In this document: positions 49,851-60,649 of the stretch, one piece after another
Numbering within the stretch: the stretch's first letter is position 1
Layout of the letters: every line of letters begins with the position of its first letter
DNA from: Niebla homalea
Lineage: Eukaryota; Ascomycota; Lecanoromycetes; Lecanorales; Ramalinaceae
DNA: 64,000 nt
Reading direction: 5' to 3'
Assembly: GCA_019925105.1 (NCBI GenBank)
Contig: JAHGAU010000036.1
Span: 1-64,000 of the forward strand
The notes under the pieces: model-generated
Databases searched by the model: none
What the model was told of the DNA's origin: nothing
Seen by the model: only the letters and a program-made list of their open reading frames with translations
Translations under genes and position numbers: made by a program

Positions 49851-51369
49851 ATGGCATCGGATGAGCCAGCACAGGCTGTCCCTCATTTCTTCCACGCCGA
49901 GTCCGGGGCATGGTACATCAACGTGACATGCGCAGTATGCCTGCCAGTCGTCGCAGTGTTTGCCGGCCTTCGTGCATATTCGAAGCTGGCAATGAAGAGG
50001 AAATGGAATTGGGACGATTGTACGCTGCACTGAGACGAATCGGAATGTCAAAAGCTGACATACCTCCAGTGACCTGCACCCTGGGGATAGTGAATTCACC
50101 CCAGATTTCAGCAACGAGCGGCAGGATTCTGACAATCGAAACAGCTGTCGTTCATCATATTCACCTCCATGTGTCTCGCTGGAGCCGCAAACGCAAAAGC
50201 TTTCACCCATCGGATCGATTTAAGGAAGAGAGATGGCCCCGGCGTTGAGGATCTACGAGTAGGCACACTCCCACCTCATAACCAACCTTGACTGCGCCTG
50301 ATCTGACCATCACCATCATAGTTGACCCTCGTCCTCGAATCCCTCTACGGTCCCTTCGTCTGGTTCATCAAACTCTCTCTCTTCGTCATCCTGGTTGAGA
50401 TCTTCTACAGCCTCCGCTGGCTGAAAATACTAGCCATCGGCGGCGCCGTCTCTACGGGTCTCTTCTATTTCGCATCGATGATCGCCTATCCCGCCATTTG
50501 CGCTCCTACGGATGGCACATCCGCGGCGGATTATCAAGATCAGCTGGCTTCGTCAACATGCCACGGCAGCTTTGCGTTGGGTATCACTATTGGGGTCGTT
50601 AGCGTTGTTAGTGACTTGTACCTCATTCTTCTGCCGCTTCCTGCGGTATGGGGCCTGCAATTGCCGCTGCGGCAGAGGTTGGGGATCTCGGCGATGTTCT
50701 TGGTTGGGCTGATGTATGTGGCACAAGAGCAAGGCCACATCACTCCGGAAGCACGCTGCTAACGCTCTCGACAGGGCTTTGATTGCCAGCACCATCTCGC
50801 TCGTCTACCGTATCAAGGTCTCCCGTAAGCATGGCAATATCTGTGCTTGGAACGTCTTGCCCAACTGGCTCTTTGCGTACGTTCCCTTCCGACTCCTTCT
50901 TTGCCCTTAGCACTTCTTGCTGACCTCGCATTACTTTTCCAGTATCGTCGAGATGGCAGCCGGCATAGTAGTCTGCTGCATGCCCTCCGCCCTCCTCGCA
51001 ATCAACAACTCCATCATCCCCAAAGCCAAGAGTTTCTTTACCTCGTCCTCCTCGTCATCCTCCTCCTCTCCAACATACAATGCTTCTACCTCGTCACCGC
51101 ATTCCTTACAGCGACGAGATCGCGGATCATACGGACCCTTCCCTCCTCTTGCTGCTTCTGGTGCAGTGATGGGACGGAACTCGCCTACAGCACCGTCCAG
51201 GTACTCACCCACCGCAGCGGCAAGAAAGAGAATGGAAGAGATTATGCTGTGGGATGTTGACGAAAAAACGAGCGATAAGGGGGGCCGAGGGGTACATATC
51301 ATGGAGAGTATGAGACAGGGGAGCGGGAGCGAGAGTGGGAGCGATCGCGGGAGGGGTTACGGTCGATAA
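49851..51369 (+). CDS. Fungal rhodopsin-domain integral membrane protein
   Basis: Six exons (49851-50019, 50070-50089, 50145-50258, 50322-50713, 50775-50876, 50943-51369) close in phase to 407 residues. It belongs to the family of fungal seven-helix proteins annotated as rhodopsin-domain or SAT-like integral membrane proteins. Family marks are NWDD at the end of the first helix region, GPFVWFIKLSLFVILVEIF, a Cys-rich extracellular loop (AICAP...STCHGSF), WNVLPNWLFAIVEMAAGIVVCCMPS, and a Ser-rich cytosolic tail. There is no retinal lysine or G-protein evidence, and function in the family is mostly unknown. Exon 2 is a 20-bp micro-exon. It is required to restore DDLTC and to pass a TGA after 50030, but it is the least certain part of the model. 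The tail holds a run of about nine Ser residues. Confidence 0.8.
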
Positions 51370-52735
51370 CAAGAGGGCCTATAGCAAGAACAAGATGGGG
51401 ATACGGGACGATGTCCTTTGAAGTTAAACCCCGCCTCTTGGGGGTAATATGTCTTGGTCTAAAAACCATCTTCGCACCTCAGTGTACAATCTTTGGTGCA
51501 AAGCGAGGGTAATACATCCATTTTTCACGAGATGTTTGATGAACCGCCCCCCCAAATCCATGAGCACTGCTCGCGTCCGAGTGTGGCGAGCACGCTGCCG
51601 AACATTGGGCCGCCAAGATGGCTCCACAGCTCCACCAACGCCGTCATCCCCACTCCCTGTCCACGTGGCAACCCGTGGCTTCGTTCCCAACGGTCCGAAG
51701 GGAAGTTCCGCGCATAGTGCTGAGTGGCGGCCTGTTAGTGAAACAACTCCCCCAACATTTCGCGAACATGGGACAGATTATTATTGACAGTTGTTGGTTG
51801 GTTGGTTGGTTGGTGATCTGAGCCCCGTTGCCACGAAAAACAAATCTTTTGGCTCACCACCTCTCCCACCTCTCACCCGCTCCTTTTTTGGCCAGAACGA
51901 AAAACCTGCCTCAAAATCCCCGTGTTCCCATTAGTGCCTCCTCTCACCTTACCACAATCAATGGCAATGCAATGAACTCCAGCACACCTCCCCACCAACC
52001 CCTTTCCACCGCCACCGCCGCCGCCTCCCCACAACCACCCCACCACAAACACAAACAACAAACACCCCCAACCCAGCTCCCCCACCGACACAAATTCCGC
52101 GCACTACACCGTACCCCGCCGACCCAACCACGCACATCCCCCCCCCAGCCATCTCCACCGAGCTGAAATATTTCATTCAGGCGCGGGCGAGGCCATCCCT
52201 CAACCTTGCTCTACCTCGCCGGCTCCATCACCTTGACCGAAAACGTGGGGGGAAGTGGTATTTTGCGGGAGCGAGTGTCGCTGGGGGGGTGGGAGCGGGG
52301 TGCGATGGGGATGGCTGAGTGTGCGCTTGAGGGTTTTTGGTTGATGAGGGAGGGGAGGGCGAGGGCGCAGGCGGTGAGGATGATGGACGAGAGCGGGAAG
52401 AGGAAAGGGGGGGATACGGATGGTGATGATGGGGAGACGATGATGATGCGGATGGAATGCCAGTTCCCGCGCGATGGGGACGAAGCCGGGAGGTGGGTCG
52501 ATGAGACGAATAACGTTTGAGCTGTTAGACGGGGCCGGGGAAGACGGCGGCGGTGAGAGTAGTGGCGGTGATGGTGGAATGGATCACCTGGGGCCCGACA
52601 AAGGCTGCGGAGAGGGGGCTGAAGGAATGGTCATGGGGAATGGCCTGTCACTGCGAGGGTGACTGGCGTTACGTCTACTACTGCAGGAGAGGGTGATGAG
52701 GGGACACGGGGACTTGGTGCGGAGGGTGCAATAAT
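51370..52735. other. Skewed low-complexity region before acyltransferase-like gene
   Basis: 51830-52170 is strongly C-rich on the plus strand and 52230-52700 strongly G-rich, with the switch near 52180-52230. A TTGG run lies at about 51790-51813. The segment near 52165-52240 reads as plausible protein (LKYFIQARARPSLNLALP) and may belong to the 5' part of the acyltransferase-like gene downstream, but no start codon or exon chain could be fixed. Confidence 0.45.
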
Positions 52736-54026
52736 ATTGCTTCTGCGCTGATCATGTTTGTGCTGATGGGTTGGCAACGCATATGATTGCTGGACGAATT
52801 TTGGAGCTTCTTGCTGGTGCACTCTCCGGTGATGGTTTTGGAGAGGATGAATTGGAGTGGCCTGCTTGTGCGGAGTGGTTGCCAATAGCATGCTTGGGGC
52901 TCATGAATGAGCATCAGACGGTTGCGGGCAAGGAGTTTGACGAGGGTGTGAAGTATATGAGGGCGCGTCAGACCACTTCAATGCAAATTCCCCGTCGCTC
53001 ATTTCAGGGTTGCACTCTCAGAGACTGACCACACCCTCAGAGAATGAGTGGGGCCTCAAGAGGGATCCTGCTGGGGCGAACAAGGAATACACACCCAGGA
53101 ACTCGCAGTACGTCTTCTCGAAGGAGACAACGTCCGCCCTCTGGCGCTCTCTCAAATCCCTCCCTGGTAGTCCTTACACCATCACTCAGCTGGGGCATGC
53201 CGCGACCTTCTTCACTCTACTGAAAGTCATCTCGTCAACCGGCAAGCTGCCGAACTCAAAAGACCTGGCATGCGCGCTTTTTGTCGACGGACGGCGATAT
53301 CTTCACCCTGAGCAGCTTGCAAAGCGACCTATCACTCAATGCAGAGCAATGAGCGTGATTGAATTTCTCGATAATCAGCGATATGGCTTGCGTGGCGAGG
53401 ATGAGGGCGAAGAGGAAGTCCGCAAGAAGGTTTTGGATGCTTGTGGAGAGGCGAAGATGAAATATGAAGCCTTCCACAGTCGAGCTTCGCTGCTGGTGGA
53501 ATCCTTTGCTGCTTTGACGGACACTGCGAGCTCGAAGTATGTTGTAGCGGCACCTAATTAATTTGAAATAGCGGGATCGACGTAATCTTCAGGAGCCAGG
53601 CCGGTGGCATGGAAAGTGGCGTTGCTCAGCCGGTGAGCATCTGTCCCGACCTCGTTGTGATCTCAATTTATCCAAGTCTGCACAGTCACTGACGATGAGG
53701 ACTATAGTTTTTCATCACCGATGGTGTCATAGAGCGATTAATTCGTAGGGAATACTTTGATGCTGCGAAGGGGGGGCAAGGTGTTGACGGTAGACAAAGT
53801 AAACTTTGTGCCGGTGCCTGAGAGCATTGTGATGTAAGATACTCATGACCTCCTTCAACATATACTGATGTGTTAGGCTGAATGCTCAGTCAGTATCATT
53901 AGGATATCGACCTTTCGAGATCGTTTGCGGCTTGCAGCTGAATGGGACAGGGCGTACTACTCGGACGAGATGATCAAGGGGTTCGTGGAAAGTACTGGAG
54001 ACTTGATGGAATCTGTACTTGAATGA
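52736..54026 (+). pseudogene. Acyltransferase-like protein with frame break
   Basis: The fold resembles the fungal acyltransferases related to condensation domains (alcohol or metabolite O-acyltransferases). HVCADG near 52750 fits the HxxxDG active site, and the later FSKETTSALW and THAATFFTLLKV-like part is the typical second half. Supported pieces are the active-site segment from about 52736, 53037-53536, 53572-53632, 53708-53833 and 53903-54026, with good GT-AG introns at 53537, 53633 and 53834. Within 53708-53833 the frame breaks at a run of seven G (53770-53776). Six would keep both sides in one frame, so this is either a homopolymer error or a disabling insertion. The 5' end and the junction around 52950-53037 are unresolved. 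Its 3' end faces that of the P450 about 500 bp away, so the two could share a pathway. Confidence 0.55.
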
Positions 54027-54522
54027 GACACCCTTTAAATGAATGAAATGGCTCCGTCTCTTCATTAGCCGTACTCAAAGGAGTACAGGGAGAACAAAAG
54101 TAGGGGAGGGACTAGGGCACTAGCAGTGGAATTGTTCTAAACAGATTTTCGAGATGGTGGCCGATCTGCGATTGACCGCGTTGCTGGTGGGTCTCCCATG
54201 TCACAGTCGGCTTGGACATCTCCCATCAGGAGCCAATCGTTCACTTCTAATGAATCGGTCAGATGGTCAGACACGACTCCGCTTCCTACGGTCAATCTAT
54301 TTGCCCAGGCTTACTGCAATACTTGGCAAAAACTTATTTGCCTACTTTAAACGAGGAGTCAGCATCGCTTGATACGATACAGAACTCCCAAGACATGCCA
54401 GACCGCCGGTCCCAACAACCGCAGGCTCCCGCGACGCAACTTGCAGCAAAACCCATAGACTCGAAACCAGACGTTGACGTGACTTCCGGGCATTCTGATG
54501 GTCCTGACCACATTTCCTGTAA
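54027..54522. other. Convergent intergenic region
   Basis: This is the space between two convergent 3' ends, the acyltransferase-like gene and the P450. I see nothing else in it. Confidence 0.4.
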
Positions 54523-56157
54523 TCACCAGCCCTCAAGTGGAGTCATTCGGACCTTCACACCCCCCATCCTCGTCAACGTCAATTGATGGGACAATGGTGA
54601 CTCAGGCTCCCCTACCACTTTCTCGACCCGAAATCTCCCGAATATGCCCGCCATAAGCGTCGAAACTTCATTTCTCGCGAAACGCTCACCGATGCAGACG
54701 CGAGGACCCGCTCCGAACGTCAGGAGGCAGTACAGATCTTGAGCACCTCCCCGTCCGCTTGGATCCTTGAGCCAACGATTTGGATTGAACTCTTCGGCAT
54801 CGGGGCCCCAGAGCGCGATCGAACGATGCATCGCCCAAGGGCAGAGGATGATGTCTGTGCCCTTGGGAATGCGATGGTTGCAGATCGTGGTGTCGACCGC
54901 GGATCGTCGGAAGTACCAGCTGAAGGGGGCGTAGAGCCGGAAGAGCTCGTTTCGGACGGCATTGAGGTGTGTCAGGTTCTCGATCTCGATAGAGGATGCA
55001 AGGGTAGAGCTGGACATGGACGGTAACGATGTCCTGATCTCCGCTCGAATCTTGTCTTGTATGTGTTGGTATCTTGGTTGCGACAGGATTGCAGCTGCTG
55101 AGGCCAGGGTCGAGGATGTGGTGTCATGACCGGCTGCCAGGAGCGTTTTGACCTGATCCACGAGGTTCTCGTCGGTGAATGCTCCACTCTGCATGAATTT
55201 ATCAAGAAAGTCCAGGCTTTCACTGGGTGCTCTGCTGAGCTGTCGCTTCGCATCGATGATGTTTCTTGCGAGCATTGTCACCACACGTTTGACGGTGGCG
55301 ACATCTCTGTTGCGCTGAATGGGTATGTTATTCACCACCCAGGCTGGAAAAATGTGTGCTAGTAGACAACGCAGGCGATTCGATGTCGAGACGCCGAATG
55401 CTTTTCTGTAGTCGTGCACTACCTCGTTCTGATCCCCGTCCTTTCTCAGACTATCAAAGTCGAAGCTGCAGCCGGTAAGGCCAATGATGTCCAGCACTGC
55501 ACGCGAGACAGGCTCATGGATTTCAACAACGCCTGACACGTGATTTTGGTTGGCAGCAAGCTGATCCGCATCAACTTGAGACTTCATGTCCTTACTGAAG
55601 ATATCCACCACTTCCCGAGTCTTCTGCCAGAAAACAGGCTGGCACGTTCTGATGGCCTTTGTTGCGAAGGCTGGGGACATGTGCTTCCGATGTATTTTAT
55701 GAATGTCTCCTTCGACTTGCACGAGACCCTGTCCCGAGACGGGCTCAAGATGGATTTTCTGTGCTCTCTGCTTGTGAAAATGGTAGGGGTTCGTAACCAG
55801 GACGTCGCGCGCGCCATTGGAGGTCGTCAAAAGAAGTCGCTCCCGGTTGAGAATGCCAAAGTAACGTATCAGGCCATCATTCGGCACCTCTTTCATCCAC
55901 TTTTCAAAGAGCCATGGTGTCGGCTCTTTTAGGATTCGGCGCCAAAGGGGCTTTTGTACCGGTGTCGGTAGGTGCCGAAGGGGGCTGATCTCGTTATAGA
56001 TCAAGATGTTGTAGAGCGCTACCGCTACGAGCAGGAGTGAACATACCCCACAAAAGGCTATTATCTGGTTCGCTTTATGGGTGGAAGTGAGATGAAACCG
56101 GCAGTCGGACGAGAATGCTCCTGCAAAGTCGGCAATCGAGTGCCTCTGTGACAACAT
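54523..56157 (-). CDS. Cytochrome P450 monooxygenase, intronless
   Basis: One uninterrupted frame encodes 544 residues, a normal length for a microsomal fungal P450. Residues about 32-52 form the membrane anchor. Landmarks: AAGHDTTSS in the I helix (about 341-348), ELFRL for the ExxR pair (E404, R407), EEFNPNRW for the PERF-like region, and FGAGPRVCIGERFA with the heme-ligand Cys near 488. The heme is thus intact. It resembles fungal families in the CYP4-like clan by eye, but I cannot give a CYP number or substrate. It should oxidise a hydrophobic compound at the ER with a P450 reductase. It is 21 kb from the NRPS and next to the broken acyltransferase-like gene. Lack of introns is unusual in this window, where most confident genes are spliced. 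Confidence 0.92.
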   Translation of the reverse strand: MLSQRHSIADFAGAFSSDCRFHLTSTHKANQIIAFCGVCSLLLVAVALYNILIYNEISPLRHLPTPVQKPLWRRILKEPTPWLFEKWMKEVPNDGLIRYFGILNRERLLLTTSNGARDVLVTNPYHFHKQRAQKIHLEPVSGQGLVQVEGDIHKIHRKHMSPAFATKAIRTCQPVFWQKTREVVDIFSKDMKSQVDADQLAANQNHVSGVVEIHEPVSRAVLDIIGLTGCSFDFDSLRKDGDQNEVVHDYRKAFGVSTSNRLRCLLAHIFPAWVVNNIPIQRNRDVATVKRVVTMLARNIIDAKRQLSRAPSESLDFLDKFMQSGAFTDENLVDQVKTLLAAGHDTTSSTLASAAAILSQPRYQHIQDKIRAEIRTSLPSMSSSTLASSIEIENLTHLNAVRNELFRLYAPFSWYFRRSAVDTTICNHRIPKGTDIILCPWAMHRSIALWGPDAEEFNPNRWLKDPSGRGGAQDLYCLLTFGAGPRVCIGERFARNEVSTLMAGIFGRFRVEKVVGEPESPLSHQLTLTRMGGVKVRMTPLEGW

Positions 56158-58153
56158 CGTAGCTCAAAGGTAATGACAGAGCTCAGTTGTTGATGGCAAA
56201 TGGTTGGGCCTCGGATTTTTATGAGAATTGCCGACAGTATAAGATGTGACTGTGATCCTTTACGGAAAAAGTGACTCTTAGCTTCGATTGTCGGCGAACA
56301 ATATAAACCCTTGATGACCAAATAAGTAGGTGTGTGTCGAGGGTCTGACAGCCGTGAGATATAGCAAATGCTATGCAGGATGAGCGAGTTCCCATCGAAC
56401 CGGAGACTGGTGTTGACTGAAATAATTTTGACATGATGGACTCCAGATATCGAATAGTACAGGCAATCCGACATGTGGGAAGGATTGCGCATTCACCTCA
56501 TGTCGCAAGCATTTCCCGATACATACCTGAACCCTGAAGAATCCATCGAGCTCATTCGATAAAGATCGATGATCTCTCATGTGAGACATCACCACCACAT
56601 CTTCCTCCACACCCTCATCGTACAAGCCCGGTATTGCTTACTAGGCTGATGGACCAGCGCAGTCCCTTTGAGTCCTTGCGAATTCCTTACTCTAGCCCGA
56701 GCGGCGTTTGTAGGAAGTCAGACCAATGAAGGACGTGCAGGGTGGTCTTTGCCACATTGCAAGCGAAAAATGAAACACGGCATCTCCATTCTCTTGCGAT
56801 ATCCTACCAACTGGATACCTGAATTGCGATCTGCATAAATAGCAATTACTCTATTCAGGAAGCTTACTCGCAGATCCTGCGAGACTTCACACCACGTTTT
56901 CTGGTCTTAGCTTAATAGAAATAGCTGTGAGCTCGCACCTGCATTCTGTCATACCGATCTATCCATAGCCGTTTCACCGCCGTTCCAAATTTGAAGCAGG
57001 AAACGGGTATAGGTTCGGTTAAACTCCATTCAAGGGTCAATTGAGGGCTTCAGTCTCACTCATAATTTGCTGAGCCGGTGATACGACTGTCCCAAATAGA
57101 TTGAGATGCCTATTGAAAGGGTTGCTATCTGTTCAAGAAAGTATTGCTGACACGAAAGGACTAAATATTGATGATAGGACCGCTATCACCAAAGTAGTAT
57201 GGCGTAAGATGATGAGTATGGACACGACATTCGTCCTTTAGGCAGAGCACATCAGAAATTTCTTCCCAGACATAGGATGTTTCCATGTAATCCAAATACA
57301 GCATGGCCTACAGGACCATGTGTTGGTCACATCGAAGGGCACAGAGGACCATTGGCTAGATTACCCTATTCTAATGTCGCTTCAAGTCGTGTAGCCACAT
57401 CTGCAGCAAACCAAATGGCTGGGAAGGCTCTATCAACGCAGGAGTCAAGCCCAATGAGTCAGTGCGTTCAACAAATTGCAGCTGAGCTAAGTTCGCCTCC
57501 TCAACTCTTACAACCTAAAATAGCACCTACACTGCTGCTGCTGCCAGGACAATGCAGTGACAGTACAAGAGAAATCCCGCTCACAGAGTCCAAAGAGTGT
57601 GACCTACTTACACAGAAGCGGGTTCGCGCGACCTTGTCACCGAGTTCTCAGAATCGCTCATCAATGCGCAGAATGTAGCTGTGATCGGTGCGGAGTGTGT
57701 CGGTCTTTTTCGGTGGGGTGCAAGGCGCCTGCATGCTGAGCTCGTAAACGCACCGTGGCTGCGGAGCTAGTGGGCCGCTTGCGTGGTCTCGATGCACCTT
57801 TGTTGATCGCGGCAAATGCTGGATTGGTCTAATATATGGCGATTCGGGCTTCGTAATGCCTGGAAGGGGGCGGGTGAGCCTGGACTTTAGCTAGTCAATG
57901 AAATTGCGAGCTCTTGCAAACAGTAATTCAATACAGCATCGTCGCGCAATGATGTGGATGCTCCACCAACATACTCGAATCAGCATGCCGACCGCCGCCC
58001 AAAAGGAACACTGATAGCGACTGGTAAGGAGTTCGATAGGCTCCTGCTAAGAAATTACTGAGCTACAGTTGATTTGGTTGGAGTGGTTCGCGAGCTTAAG
58101 GGCTCAGATTCTGGGTTCTTCTAGCTATGGTTGAATAGACCATCAGGCCGTGT
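56158..58153. other. Intergenic, nothing recognised
   Basis: The first few hundred bases are upstream of the P450. The longest open frame (57277-57678, plus) has no motif and biased Ser/Gln content. No gene is supported. Confidence 0.4.
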
Positions 58154-60056
58154 CTAGATCGATGCTGCATCAGAAGGCTTGCGATTGTGACTTAGGGGCG
58201 AGTCCGGTTGCTCGCTCGTCGGCGATACCGTATCTTCTCTCCTGGGCTGCTGGGCAGCTATCGAACTCTCAGACAGCTCGCCCTGGGGTCCTGTTGGAGA
58301 GCGAGGGGACGCACTGATCTCAGAGATGGGGTCCGAGGGGTTGCGTTGATGCAGTCTTGGAGCGTCAGACCTCTGGCTCATTGATGACAGGGAGGAGAGC
58401 ATCCGACTGTGCCGCTCAGTCGCCGGCAGTTCGATCGGATGCTCTTGAGGGACTGCTAGAGGGGTGAAGTATGGGCTGACATCGTCTTGTGGCCCGCTAC
58501 CAGCCAGCTCGTGCCCTTTGTGGACGGTCGTCTCGAGCTCGGGGCTATGTGGATGCCCATCACCTCCCTGCTTTCCAAACATCCCATAGGGGTCAGTGAA
58601 TGGTGAGTCCAGCTCGGCGGATGGTGTGTGCTTATGATCGCCGGCGGGCTTCTCTGATGTCGTGGCCTGCCTCGATCGCTGCTTCCTTCTCCAGAGAACC
58701 ACGCCTGCTAGTGTCGCTATAATGAGGGCAGCAATCGCCCCAATCACTATACCAGCAATAGCACCTCCCGAGAGGCCATTGGTGTTAGGGGTCGAAGCGC
58801 CCAACCGCGTGATAGGAAGGACATGTGCTTGTGCACCGCTGTCCCATGTACACTGAGATATCGAGAAGTTCTTGCGCTCATAGTCGACCGTCATGTACCT
58901 GTATGGAGTCAATGTCAGCAGCCGCTTGCAGACGAGTCCGATTGCTGGTAACCTACGCTTCCTGCAAGAATGTCCGGCCAAGGACGTATTGACTCTCATT
59001 TGCGGCACGCATAAGTGGAAAGTAACGACCTGGATTGTTGAGCAGAGGAGGTCCAGCAATTAGGTCGAACGCGGAGTACGGAAGCGTGAGATTGAATCCT
59101 TTGCCCGGCACCGTCGTCGAGTTTCCAATGTTGAATATGATTGATGTGTTTTGCGATTGCAGCGTCTCATGGAGCGTGTCGTTGACGAGGTACGCTTGGA
59201 CGTCGTTGTCCCAAACAAGTCCAAACGCTTGCTCAAATCCTTGACAAGCCTCTGAAGGAAGAATGATGTATGGGGTGGTTGAGTCGATCAGTAAAGGCAA
59301 GCTCTCGTTGGGTGTTGCTAAGGTCAGTGGTTCGCCATTGGTGATGAGGAAGGTTGATCCGACGTTCACCACAAAATCCCCAGCATTAGTGTCATTGAAA
59401 GTGAAAACGATGTCGTTTGGCTCAAAGCGCGAGGCATCGTACCCTCCCAGAATCAGGTCACCGTAGGATGAGCCGGACCGATACTTGTTACCAGCAGTGT
59501 AACTCCAGCTCATGGTCGGGATCAGCTTACTTTGATTTAATGTTGACAGGTAGGTCGGCAGTTGGGCAGTTGTGGAGGGTAGAGGTGTTGCATATGGACT
59601 CAAGCCAAAGAACCCAAGATAGAATGCTTTCGTCGCAATACTGGCGACGACCTGTTGGGTAAGAGAAGGGCCATTGTTCCCGAGAAAGGCAACAGTATCG
59701 TAGCCGTATAAGCCAGTGTCAGTGACATTCAGATAAGCCTCAAGTTCCAAGGGGTAGTATCCTCCTGAAATGTCTTTGTTGACGTTCCAACTGGTTGAAG
59801 TATTGGGGTTGAAAAAGCCGCCTCGTGAATCGGAACAATTGGAAGCGTCTGAGGTTGTACAGCCTTGTGGGTTGACAGCGAAGGTTTGCGTGGATTTGGT
59901 TGAAGGCAGCACTCTCACGCTTTGTGGAGGTGTACCGATCTCGATCTCAAACGACGACCAAGGCCCGTCATTGCCGTCGAACTTCTGGCTCGGTGCTACT
60001 ACGATGGGCGCTGGTAAAGATGTCGTCGCACGCCTCTTCAACCAAGTTCTCAACAT
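58154..60056 (-). CDS. Membrane-anchored A1-like pseudoprotease
   Basis: Two exons (60056-58957 and 58898-58154) close in phase to 614 residues. Residues 1-400 follow the pepsin (A1) fold: EIEIGTPPQSVRVL opens the first lobe, and GDLILGGYDASRF and LLIDSTTPYIILP mark the second. Where active enzymes have DTGS this one has LPSTKS, so the first catalytic Asp is missing. The second site keeps Asp but reads DST, not DTG or DSG. It is therefore probably not a protease. A transmembrane helix (GIVIGAIAALIIATLAGVVL, about 417-440) is followed by a basic stop-transfer and a cytosolic tail of about 170 residues rich in Ser and Pro. A cell-surface sensor or binding role is inference. No good signal peptide follows the chosen ATG; a hydrophobic stretch just upstream lacks an in-frame ATG, so a further 5' exon is possible. 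It is divergent from the mucin-like gene. Confidence 0.8.
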
Positions 60057-60649
60057 TGTTGTCTGCTGAGTTGGGGGCAGAAGCAAGACTAGATAACATT
60101 GCAGAATCTGCTCAATTAAATGCGACGAGGCAAGAGAAAAGCAAAGAAAAGTGAATGGGAAGGAAAGTCCAACGTAATATTTTGTTCCATCTCCTACGGT
60201 GATTCGGCGGACTACATTCACGTTGTATGGCGAATATGCAGCTACCCCACCACACAGACCCACTTATATCTCGTACAGCACACAGCTGATCATTTTTGCA
60301 TTATGCAGGCTACCTTCGGTTTACATGGTTATTGGCCAAGTCCCCCTAATCCGGGTGCTCTAGGCTGAGAACCCCGCCCGGGAAGGATGAGCGATCGTCA
60401 GTCGTACAGATTTTAGCGTTGAAACGTGCCTGATTGGGGAACCATGAGGCTGAGACTGCGTGAGAATCTCACCATTCCGCGTGGCCAGACTTGGATCCAC
60501 CCAACAAAGGAATTTCTAGATCTTCAGGCTGACGTGGGGCCATCGGCATCATGGAAGAATAATATAAGCCGGAGCTTCCGCTGCAACTTTGCCTCTTTTT
60601 CACATCATACACTCGCTCAATTAATTGGACCGGATTTTGGGTTTGCAAG
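60057..60649. promoter_or_regulatory. Divergent promoter region
   Basis: These 0.6 kb lie between the starts of the A1-like gene (minus) and the mucin-like gene (plus). AATATAAG near 60560 could serve as a TATA element for the plus-strand gene. Both genes encode cell-surface proteins, so joint control is conceivable. Confidence 0.4.

Noticed and set aside
52780..52800. HMIAGR in the acyltransferase-like gene read as an active site that lost its Asp
   Set aside because: HVCADG lies just upstream in the same frame and fits the HxxxDG motif, so the catalytic Asp is present.
57277..57678. 133-codon plus-strand frame
   Set aside because: It has no domain, no signal peptide and no splice partners, and its composition does not stand out.
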